A stretch of 33,012 nucleotides of DNA, taken from the NCBI GenBank assembly GCA_003218785.1, contig QHOM01000017.1:5421-38432 (forward strand), written 5' to 3'. The DNA is from Verrucomicrobiota bacterium. Its GTDB lineage: Bacteria; Verrucomicrobiota; Verrucomicrobiia; Chthoniobacterales; UBA10450. Made by a program: the position numbers and the translations under genes. This document shows positions 1-6,900 of the stretch, one piece after another. The notes below the pieces were generated by a model that saw only the letters and a list, made by a program, of their open reading frames with translations, did no database searches and was not told where the DNA came from. Within the stretch, counting starts at the first letter, position 1, and each line of letters begins with the position of its first letter.

Positions 1-1375
1 AGACGGCAAAGTTTTCATTGACAAGATCAGCACGGATTCGCGCACGCTGAAACGCGGCGAATTATTTGTTGCTTTGCGTGGCGAAAATTTCGATGGCCAC
101 AATTTCGTTGAATCCGCCGCAAAATCCGGTGCAGCCGGGGCAGTCGTGGATTCCAATTGGAAGGGAAAAGTTCCAGAAAACTTCGCGCTGATCCGAGTGA
201 AAGATACGTTGCAGGCGTACCAAAAGCTCGCTGCCAACTACCGGAAGTCGCTGTCGCTCAAGGTGGTCGCGATTACTGGAAGCAATGGCAAGACAAGCAC
301 GAAAGATTTTGCCGCGGCGGTCCTAGCGCGCTGTTTTCGAGTCACAAGAACAGAGGGAAATTTCAACAATCATGTTGGCCTTCCTCGAACAATTTTGGAG
401 GCGACGTCGCAGGATGAAGTCGCTGTTTGGGAGGTCGGCATGAATCATCCCGGCGAAGTTGCGGCGTTGGCGAGGTTGGCCGCACCGGACGTCGCCATCA
501 TTACAAACATTGGTGTCGCGCATATCGAGTTCATGGGATCTCTCGAGACGATTGCAGCGGAGAAAGGCGCACTTGTGGAAGCCGTTGGCCCTCAGGGAAC
601 GGTCATTTTAAATGCGGATGATCCATTTACGAAGAGCATCATGTTGCGCGCACGCGCCAAAGTGATTTTCGCCGGCACGACTGCAGGGACGATCCGCGCC
701 GGCGAAATTAGTCAGAGTGGGAGCGGAACAGATTTTACAATCCTGGAGGGCGCTCATCGCTGCCGGGCGCAGTTGCCTGTGCCTGGTCTGCACATGGTCC
801 AAAACGCGCTGCTCGCAGTTGCCGCCGGTCGCGTCTTTGGTCTTTCCCTTGAGGATTGCGCCGCCGGTCTGATCGCCGCACCGCTGACAAAGGCGCGTTT
901 GCAGATCAAGGAAATTCATGGCGTGCAGTTTATCGACGACAGCTACAACGCAAATCCCGATTCTATGAAAGCGGCATTGCACACGTTGGTGGAACTGGAC
1001 GCCGATGGGAAACGCGTCGCCGTGCTCGGAGAAATGAGAGAACTTGGTTCCGAATCGGAACACGGCCATCGAGAAGTCGGTGAAACTGCGGCCGCGCTCG
1101 GGGTCGATCACTTGATAGCAATCGGAAGCGTGGCAGCCGCAATTGCAAGCGCGGCGGAACACGCCGGATTGCGAAACAGCAGAACGGTTAATTCGCCAAC
1201 TGAAGCCGCGGAAATTTTGGCTGAGATCGCAGAACCGGGTGACCTTGTGCTCATTAAAGGAAGCCGCGCCGCGCGAACGGAACGCGTGATGGAGGAATTC
1301 GGGAATCGCCGATCGGCAGCTTTGTCAAACGATCGCGAGAAGAGGAATCATTTCCGCGTAGAGACTTCGCCATGA
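1..1375 (+). CDS. murF: UDP-N-acetylmuramoyl-tripeptide--D-alanyl-D-alanine ligase (5' partial)
   Basis: Cytoplasmic Mur ligase that adds D-Ala-D-Ala to UDP-MurNAc-tripeptide using ATP, the last soluble step before lipid I. The reading frame is open from base 2, and the first residues already contain the conserved N-terminal block DSRTLKRGELFVALRGENFD, so the start codon lies just outside the window. An internal TTG at 74 is not the start. The Mur ligase P-loop (ITGSNGKTSTK) lies near bases 270-302, and the C-terminal-domain block DDSYNANPDSMKAAL begins near 936. About 457 residues are visible, close to full length. The stop overlaps the mraY start as ATGA (1372-1375), indicating translational coupling. 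murE would be expected upstream. Confidence 0.96.
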   Translation, partial: DGKVFIDKISTDSRTLKRGELFVALRGENFDGHNFVESAAKSGAAGAVVDSNWKGKVPENFALIRVKDTLQAYQKLAANYRKSLSLKVVAITGSNGKTSTKDFAAAVLARCFRVTRTEGNFNNHVGLPRTILEATSQDEVAVWEVGMNHPGEVAALARLAAPDVAIITNIGVAHIEFMGSLETIAAEKGALVEAVGPQGTVILNADDPFTKSIMLRARAKVIFAGTTAGTIRAGEISQSGSGTDFTILEGAHRCRAQLPVPGLHMVQNALLAVAAGRVFGLSLEDCAAGLIAAPLTKARLQIKEIHGVQFIDDSYNANPDSMKAALHTLVELDADGKRVAVLGEMRELGSESEHGHREVGETAAALGVDHLIAIGSVAAAIASAAEHAGLRNSRTVNSPTEAAEILAEIAEPGDLVLIKGSRAARTERVMEEFGNRRSAALSNDREKRNHFRVETSP

Positions 1376-2472
1376 TGTACTACGTCCATCGCCTGAGCGA
1401 TCACTTCATCGGCTTCAACGTTTTCTTTTATGTCACGTTCCGCGCCATTGGTGCCGCCGTGACGGCTTTCCTAGTCACGTTGGTTTTTGGAAATTTCATC
1501 ATTCGAAAACTGACCGCGCTGAAGCTGGGACAACCCATTCGCGCAGCGGCAGAAGTTCACGGTCTTGCCGAACTGCATGGCGGTAAACAAGGCACGCCAA
1601 CCATGGGGGGCGTGCTCCTCATCGGAGCGGTCTTTGTGTCGAGCTTCATCTGGGCTCGTCCGGGCAATCGGTTCGTTTGGCTCGCCTTGTTTAGCATGAT
1701 TTATCTCGGCGCGCTCGGCTTCGTCGATGATTACCTCAAGGTCACGAAGAAGAAGTCCGAAGGGATCAGCGGCCGGCTCAAACTCGTTTTTCAAATCGCC
1801 CTGGCGGCTATTGTCACGAGTGTTTTCCTCAGCAGTCCGTTGCTCGAGGTGCAGGCGCGTTCGCTCTACGTGCCGTTTATCAAAGCGCCTGTCATCGCTA
1901 ACATGAGCTGGTTTACTTTCGTTTTTTTTGCGCTCGTCATTGTAGGCTCATCGAACGCGGTCAACCTCACCGACGGGCTCGATGGCCTCGCGATTGGCTG
2001 CACGATCACCGTCGCGTTTGCATATGCGCTACTTTCTTATGCGGCGGGAAATTTCCGGATCGCGGAATATTTGCAGGTCCCATTTTACCCGTTTGCTGGA
2101 GAGCTGACTGTCGTCTGCTCTGCACTGGTCGGCGCGGGTCTCGGCTTTCTCTGGTTTAACTGTCACCCGGCCAAAGTTTTCATGGGGGACACTGGCTCGC
2201 TCGCCATCGGCGGCGTGATCGGCGTCGTCGCAATCTGCTGTAAACAGGAGGTGCTCTTAATCGTCGTGGGCGGCGTTTTCGTCATTGAAGCGGTCTCGGT
2301 GATTTTGCAGGTGATCAGTTTCAAAACGACGGGCAGGCGGATTTTCGTCATGTCCCCCCTTCATCACCATTTCGAACTGACTGGTTGGAAAGAAAACACC
2401 GTCATCGTTCGGTTTTGGATTCTCTCGATAATCTTCGCCTTGCTTGGCTTGGCGACACTGAAATTGAGGTAA
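1372..2472 (+). CDS. mraY: Phospho-N-acetylmuramoyl-pentapeptide transferase (lipid I synthase)
   Basis: Polytopic inner-membrane enzyme that transfers phospho-MurNAc-pentapeptide to undecaprenyl phosphate to give lipid I. The 366-residue length is typical. Visible MraY signatures are GTPTMGG (about residue 74), FVDDYLKV with the Asp pair (about 117), NLTDGLDGLA (about 197), FMGDTGSLA (about 270) and the histidine-rich HHHFELTGWKE (about 331). Hydrophobic segments run throughout. The start is ATG at 1372, inside the ATGA overlap with murF. murD begins 2 bases after the stop, so expression is expected to be coupled in the dcw operon. Confidence 0.97.
   Translation: MMYYVHRLSDHFIGFNVFFYVTFRAIGAAVTAFLVTLVFGNFIIRKLTALKLGQPIRAAAEVHGLAELHGGKQGTPTMGGVLLIGAVFVSSFIWARPGNRFVWLALFSMIYLGALGFVDDYLKVTKKKSEGISGRLKLVFQIALAAIVTSVFLSSPLLEVQARSLYVPFIKAPVIANMSWFTFVFFALVIVGSSNAVNLTDGLDGLAIGCTITVAFAYALLSYAAGNFRIAEYLQVPFYPFAGELTVVCSALVGAGLGFLWFNCHPAKVFMGDTGSLAIGGVIGVVAICCKQEVLLIVVGGVFVIEAVSVILQVISFKTTGRRIFVMSPLHHHFELTGWKENTVIVRFWILSIIFALLGLATLKLR
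2466..2469 (+). promoter_or_regulatory. Ribosome binding site for murD
   Basis: A GAGG lies 5 bases upstream of the GTG at 2475 and just inside the mraY 3' end. It decides the murD start. The frame is open back to 2385, but the extra 30 residues would overlap mraY and precede the Rossmann block. Confidence 0.6.
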
Positions 2473-2474
2473 CG

Positions 2475-3800
2475 GTGCGCTACAAAAATCAAAATATCGC
2501 CGTTCTTGGTGCGGGCCTGAGCGGTAATTCTGCGGCATTCTTGCTTAAGTCGGAGGGCGCACACGTCACAGTGCTCGATAGCGCTGAGGAAAAAAATCTA
2601 CTCAAATCAACCATCGACAATCTCCGGGCACAAGCGGTTCGCGTGATTTGTGGGGCGGCCGCTGATGACGATTCGTCTGCTTACCAGATGGCTGTTCTAA
2701 GTCCGGGCGTCGATCCTGCCTCTCGGCTCGCGCGCAATTTTTCCTCGCGCCAGATCGACATGATCGGCGAACTCGAACTCGGTTGGCAGTCTTGTGAAAC
2801 TCCAGTCCTCGCTGTTACTGGCACGAACGGCAAAACGACGACGACCGAATTGCTTGCTCAGATGTTGAACCTCTGCGGCCAGCGAACAATCGCTTGCGGC
2901 AACATCGGCAAACCGCTCTCCGAAGTTGCACGGGAAAAGAGACCATTCGATGTGCTGACGCTCGAGGTCAGCTCGTTTCAACTGGAAGCTATCCGCAGCT
3001 TTCGCCCATCGATCAGTCTCTGGCTTAACTTCGCGCCCGATCATCTCGATCGTTATCGCTCCGTGGCCGATTATCGCGCGGCTAAGCTGCGCATTTTCGA
3101 AAATCAAACCGCCGCCGATGTTGCAGTTGTTAATGCGATTGAAAAAGTGCCCGGGATTCGCGCCCGCACCATCACGTTTAGTGCTTATGTTGATCAAGCG
3201 GACTTTCGTCTCTCCGAAGGGGCGATCGTTTATCGAAACGAGGCCGTTCTGCGGTTGTCCGACACGAAACTGCGTGGCTTGCATAACATCGAGAACTTGA
3301 TGGCAACGCTCGCTGCAGGGATGGCGCGAGGGTTGTCATTTCGGGAGATGGTGCCGCCGCTTTGCGCTTATGAGCCGCGTCCGCATCGGTGCGAATTCGT
3401 GCGCGAAGTCGGCGGCGTCGGCTACGTGAACGATTCCAAGGCGACCAATCTCGACGCAATGGAGAAGGCGTTGCGCGCGCAGAGCAAACCGGTCGTCCTC
3501 ATCGCGGGTGGCAAGGACAAGGGTTTCACTTTCGATCCGCTTCGAGTCCTCGTGAAAGAGAAAGTTAGATCGACAATCTTAATCGGCGAAATGGCCGAGA
3601 GCATCAGGCGCTCCTGGAACGGCATGGTCACATCGGAAATCGCGAACTCGCTCGCGGATGCAGTCGAGCGCGCGCATGCCATCGCCAAACCAGGCGAGGT
3701 CGTCCTTTTTTCCCCGGGCACATCGTCTTTCGACATGTTTAAAAGCTACGCCGATCGCGGCGATCAATTTCGCGCGCTGGTGCGAGCTCTCCCCAAATGA
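2475..3800 (+). CDS. murD: UDP-N-acetylmuramoylalanine--D-glutamate ligase
   Basis: Cytoplasmic Mur ligase that adds D-Glu to UDP-MurNAc-L-Ala. With the GTG start at 2475 it is 441 residues, the usual size. The N-terminal Rossmann block (VLGAGLSGNSAAFLL) follows directly. The ATP P-loop VTGTNGKTTTTE is near residue 115, then NFAPDHLDRY, and the C-terminal-domain blocks YVNDSKATNLDAM and IAGGKDKG. All catalytic landmarks are intact. The stop overlaps the following LysM gene start as ATGA (3797-3800). Confidence 0.96.
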   Translation: MRYKNQNIAVLGAGLSGNSAAFLLKSEGAHVTVLDSAEEKNLLKSTIDNLRAQAVRVICGAAADDDSSAYQMAVLSPGVDPASRLARNFSSRQIDMIGELELGWQSCETPVLAVTGTNGKTTTTELLAQMLNLCGQRTIACGNIGKPLSEVAREKRPFDVLTLEVSSFQLEAIRSFRPSISLWLNFAPDHLDRYRSVADYRAAKLRIFENQTAADVAVVNAIEKVPGIRARTITFSAYVDQADFRLSEGAIVYRNEAVLRLSDTKLRGLHNIENLMATLAAGMARGLSFREMVPPLCAYEPRPHRCEFVREVGGVGYVNDSKATNLDAMEKALRAQSKPVVLIAGGKDKGFTFDPLRVLVKEKVRSTILIGEMAESIRRSWNGMVTSEIANSLADAVERAHAIAKPGEVVLFSPGTSSFDMFKSYADRGDQFRALVRALPK

Positions 3801-4405
3801 AAGTGAAAATCCCCAAGCTTCTTAGACGCAAAAAACTTCGGGCTGCAACTGCGCGCCGTTCCGTCGGCGCATCTGCCGAAATGAATTACGAGGAGATGTC
3901 GGAGCCGAACATGAAGCTGTCTCGGGCATTGCTGATTGTTTTACTCCTTCACGTGGTTGCGGTCTCCGGAATCATCGCTTTCAACGCGATTAAGGCGCGA
4001 CAGAGCTCGTTTGTACCGGCAGCCCTGCAAAATTCGGAAAATAATCCCACCATCACCATTGGATCGGCAATTAGCTCCGATGCTTCGAATCCGCGATCGG
4101 AGTTCGCGCAAAAGGAAAACGTGCCGCGTGATGAGGCGAAAACGTTCCGTTCGGTTTCGAAACCGCCTGCGAAAGACGAGCACGTGAAATCAACCGACAA
4201 CGGGAACTTGCCCGCACCTTCGGGGAAAGTTTACACGGTAGTCAAAGGTGATAACCCAGTTACGATCGCAAAAAAACTAAAGGTCCCTTACGACGATCTG
4301 ATCGCGCTCAACCACATCGAGGACCCGCGCAAATTGCAGATCGGCCAAAAGCTTTTGATCCCGAAATCAACGAAATCAACGAGAAGGAAAAAATCTCACG
4401 AATGA
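3797..4405 (+). CDS. Membrane-anchored LysM-domain protein inside the dcw cluster
   Basis: A 202-residue protein with a basic N-terminal cytoplasmic stretch, one transmembrane helix at about residues 39-62 (LSRALLIVLLLHVVAVSG), a low-complexity Ser/Asn/Lys-rich linker, and one C-terminal LysM repeat at about residues 144-190 (YTVVKGDNPVTIAKKL ... LQIGQKLLIPK). LysM domains bind GlcNAc-containing glycan, so the protein probably faces the periplasm and holds peptidoglycan near the division machinery. That role is inference from location; no enzymatic domain is visible. It overlaps murD by ATGA, which supports the start and co-translation. Its place between murD and ftsW is not part of the classic dcw order. 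Confidence 0.88.
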   Translation: MKVKIPKLLRRKKLRAATARRSVGASAEMNYEEMSEPNMKLSRALLIVLLLHVVAVSGIIAFNAIKARQSSFVPAALQNSENNPTITIGSAISSDASNPRSEFAQKENVPRDEAKTFRSVSKPPAKDEHVKSTDNGNLPAPSGKVYTVVKGDNPVTIAKKLKVPYDDLIALNHIEDPRKLQIGQKLLIPKSTKSTRRKKSHE

Positions 4406-4600
4406 GTTCTGACGCGAAGTTCTGGGGAGCGCACAAGTCTGGCGTGTTAGTTTCGGTGTCTCGCCGCAAGAATCTTTCGCTGTGCTACGCTGTGCATTCC
4501 GCGTGGGTTTTTAGAAAAGTTCGCGATGGCGGGACTCCATCGCCAGCACGCGGGACGCGTGCACTACCCAGAACAACGAGCACGCCGCTGCATAATAATC
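4406..4600 (+). other. Gap between lysM and ftsW with a short repeat-derived reading frame
   Basis: The largest break inside the otherwise overlapping cluster. A 69-codon frame begins at 4402 (ATGA overlap with the LysM stop) and ends at 4611, eleven bases past the ftsW ATG. Its second half is read through the palindromic element at 4523-4562 and looks like repeat translation, not a conserved protein. It could carry ribosomes to ftsW by coupling, since no Shine-Dalgarno sequence precedes 4601. An internal promoter in this gap is possible, but no convincing box was seen. Confidence 0.4.
4523..4562 (+). repeat. REP-like double hairpin upstream of ftsW
   Basis: Two adjacent perfect stems. GCGATGG (4523-4529) pairs with CCATCGC (4537-4543) around a CGGGACT loop. 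GCACGC (4546-4551) pairs with GCGTGC (4557-4562) around GGGAC. Both loops carry GGGAC, the mark of a repeat unit as opposed to a chance palindrome. It could form mRNA structure ahead of ftsW. Confidence 0.7.
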
Positions 4601-5743
4601 ATGCATCGTAAAAGCGCCTATATTCTTTTCCTTGCGGTGCTGGCACTGCTCGTCATCGGCATTGTCATGCTTTTCAGTACGAGCGCATTTGCCCGCGACA
4701 GTCATGGCGATGTTTATTTTTTTATAAAACGACAGGCGGCTTGGTTCGGGATCGGACTTGTCCTTTGCACCTTTGCTGCGCTGATCGACTATCACTTCTG
4801 GCAACGGACTTGGTGGCTTTGGTTTGCGCTCGCGCTTGTCGCTTTGTCGCTTTGCTATTTCCCGCACATAGGGATGCGCATTAACGGTTCGCGCCGTTGG
4901 GTCGGACTCGGACCAGTTACGTTTCAGCCCTCCGAGCTGGGAAAGCTCGCCGCAATCTTTTTCCTCGCCGCTTGGTTTACGCGGTACGAAAAAGCGGATG
5001 GCAATGTGCTCTTCGGATTGGTCCTTCCTCTTGCAATCATCAGTTTGCTGGCTGGACTTGTTCTAGGTGAAGTCGATCTTGGGACGACGGCCTTGCTCGG
5101 AACAACGGCGTTTGTCGTAATGTTCGTCGCTGGAGCAAACCCCCTATGGCTTGGAATTGTATCATTGGCTGGCCTCGGCGCTATTCTCTTCGTTGCTACC
5201 CAAATCTCGGAACGGATGGGACGGCTCTCGGCCTTTCTTCATCCGCAAGATTTCAAGGAAGATGCTGGCTTGCAGCAGATGCAGGCCTTGATCGCGTGGG
5301 GCAGCGGCGGAATGGAAGGCCTTGGCCTGGGCAATGGTCGCCAGAAGATGCTTTATTTGCCTTACGCGCACACCGATTTCATTTTTCCGATCATCGGCGA
5401 AGAGCTCGGTCTGCGGGTCAGTCTGCTCGTGGTCTTTTTATTCGTGGTCATCATTGCCTGCGGGATCATGATCGCGCTCCACGCCAAAGACCGCTTCGGC
5501 TTGCTCCTCGGCTGCGGCGTTGTTTCGCTCCTGGCTCTGCAAGCCGCCGTGAACATCGGCGTGACTACATCGCTCTTGCCGAACAAAGGGCTGCCGCTGC
5601 CTTTTATTAGTTATGGAGGCTCGAATCTTGTCGCTTGTATGTTCGGGATCGGTTTGTTGTTGAATATTTATCGGCAGGGCATTCTTGAACCAGCGCATAA
5701 GAAACGCGCGACCATACATGTGCGGATGACGCCGCGAATTTAG
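4601..5743 (+). CDS. ftsW: Septal lipid II polymerase FtsW (SEDS family)
   Basis: Integral-membrane SEDS glycosyltransferase that polymerises lipid II at the septum with a partner class B PBP. From ATG 4601 it is 380 residues with about ten hydrophobic segments. The first helix starts at residue 5 (SAYILFLAVLALLVIGI), which is why this start is preferred over 4526. The 25 extra residues of the longer frame come from repeat sequence. SEDS signatures present: GSRRWVGLGPVTFQPSELGK, YAHTDFIFPIIGEELG and GLPLPFISYGGSN. The catalytic-loop Asp is in the HTDF motif. Confidence 0.95.
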   Translation: MHRKSAYILFLAVLALLVIGIVMLFSTSAFARDSHGDVYFFIKRQAAWFGIGLVLCTFAALIDYHFWQRTWWLWFALALVALSLCYFPHIGMRINGSRRWVGLGPVTFQPSELGKLAAIFFLAAWFTRYEKADGNVLFGLVLPLAIISLLAGLVLGEVDLGTTALLGTTAFVVMFVAGANPLWLGIVSLAGLGAILFVATQISERMGRLSAFLHPQDFKEDAGLQQMQALIAWGSGGMEGLGLGNGRQKMLYLPYAHTDFIFPIIGEELGLRVSLLVVFLFVVIIACGIMIALHAKDRFGLLLGCGVVSLLALQAAVNIGVTTSLLPNKGLPLPFISYGGSNLVACMFGIGLLLNIYRQGILEPAHKKRATIHVRMTPRI

Positions 5744-5802
5744 ATGTGACTGATGAGTTCTATAAGGCTTATGGGTCAGCCGAAGATCGAAAACTAACTC
5801 TT

Positions 5803-6900
5803 ATGAATGCAGTAATTGCATGCGGAGGGACCGGTGGACATCTTTTTCCCGGCATCGCCGTGGCTGAAGTGCTGCGCGATCGCGGGCACGAAGTCATGTT
5901 GCTGGTCTCCGAAAAGGAAATTGACGCACTCGCACTTTCCGGCCGCGCAAGTTTTCGGTTCGAAAAATTGCCGACCGTAGGACTGCCTTCGCCATTTTCG
6001 CCGGCGATTCTCGGATTCGTTCGCCGTTTCTACGAAAGCCTGTCGCTTTGTCGATCTATCTACCGCAATTTCAAACCCCAGGTGGTCCTCGGTATGGGCG
6101 GCTTCACTTCCACGGCGCCGGTGTTGGCCGGACGGATGCGCGGCGTTACCACCTTTATTCACGAATCGAACGCCGTCCCAGGAAAAGCGAATCGATTGAC
6201 CGCACGTATGGTGCGCGCCGTCATGCTCGGCTTCAAGGAATGCGCGCCCTTCTTTCCAAAAGCGCGCACGGAATTTACCGGCACGCCGATCCGAACCGAA
6301 CTAAAACCTTTGGATCGACAGGTTGTGCGTCAAAAGTTCGGACTGCGTCACGATCTCACCACGCTGCTGGTGATGGGAGGTAGCCAGGGCGCGAGCGGGA
6401 TTAATCAAGCCATGATCAAATCGTTGCCATTTTTGCAAGGCGCCTCGCTGCAGGTGATTCATCTTTCCGGCGCGCGGGATGAGCGTCTCGTTGCCGATAA
6501 TTATCGCCGCGAAAATGTCCCTGCTTATGTTGCCGCCTTTTATCATCGAATGGAGGAAGTTTATAGCGCTGCCGATCTCCTCGTTGCACGATCCGGCGCG
6601 GCGAGCCTCGCCGAATTCGCCGCGTTTTCATTGCCGAGCATTTTGATTCCGTTTCCCTATGCCACCGACGATCATCAAACGCGCAACGCAGAAATTTATG
6701 CGCGTGCTCAGGCAGCGATTCTCCTCAAGGAATCGGAGCTCTCCGGTGAATTGCTCGCACGCAAGATTCGAGAGTTAATCGAGAATCCCGAGCAAATTCA
6801 ACGAATGGCTGCGAATTGTTCGCGTCTCGCACCGACAGATGCGGCCGGACGCGTGGTCACGACCATGGAAAAATATACGACTCATGAAGCTCGTCTCTGA
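5803..6900 (+). CDS. murG: UDP-GlcNAc--lipid I N-acetylglucosaminyltransferase
   Basis: Peripheral membrane GT28 glycosyltransferase that converts lipid I to lipid II. From ATG 5803 it is 365 residues and opens with the family N terminus (MNAVIACGGTGGHLFPGIAVAE), which holds the GGTGGHxxPG loop. Further blocks are GMGGFTSTAPV, HESNAVPGKANR, MGGSQGASGIN and the UDP-GlcNAc site ARSGAASLAEFAAF. A GTG at 5746, three bases after ftsW, would add 19 residues without similarity to the family, so 5803 is chosen, although neither start has a clear Shine-Dalgarno. The 3' end overlaps murC by 17 bases. Confidence 0.95.
   Translation: MNAVIACGGTGGHLFPGIAVAEVLRDRGHEVMLLVSEKEIDALALSGRASFRFEKLPTVGLPSPFSPAILGFVRRFYESLSLCRSIYRNFKPQVVLGMGGFTSTAPVLAGRMRGVTTFIHESNAVPGKANRLTARMVRAVMLGFKECAPFFPKARTEFTGTPIRTELKPLDRQVVRQKFGLRHDLTTLLVMGGSQGASGINQAMIKSLPFLQGASLQVIHLSGARDERLVADNYRRENVPAYVAAFYHRMEEVYSAADLLVARSGAASLAEFAAFSLPSILIPFPYATDDHQTRNAEIYARAQAAILLKESELSGELLARKIRELIENPEQIQRMAANCSRLAPTDAAGRVVTTMEKYTTHEARL

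Noticed and set aside
608..1162. 184-codon minus-strand frame opposite murF
   Set aside because: Shadow frame of murF with Cys/His-rich, non-protein-like composition.
2385..2474. Longer murD start overlapping mraY by 88 bases
   Set aside because: The extra residues precede the Rossmann block without family likeness, and a GAGG sits 5 bases before GTG 2475.
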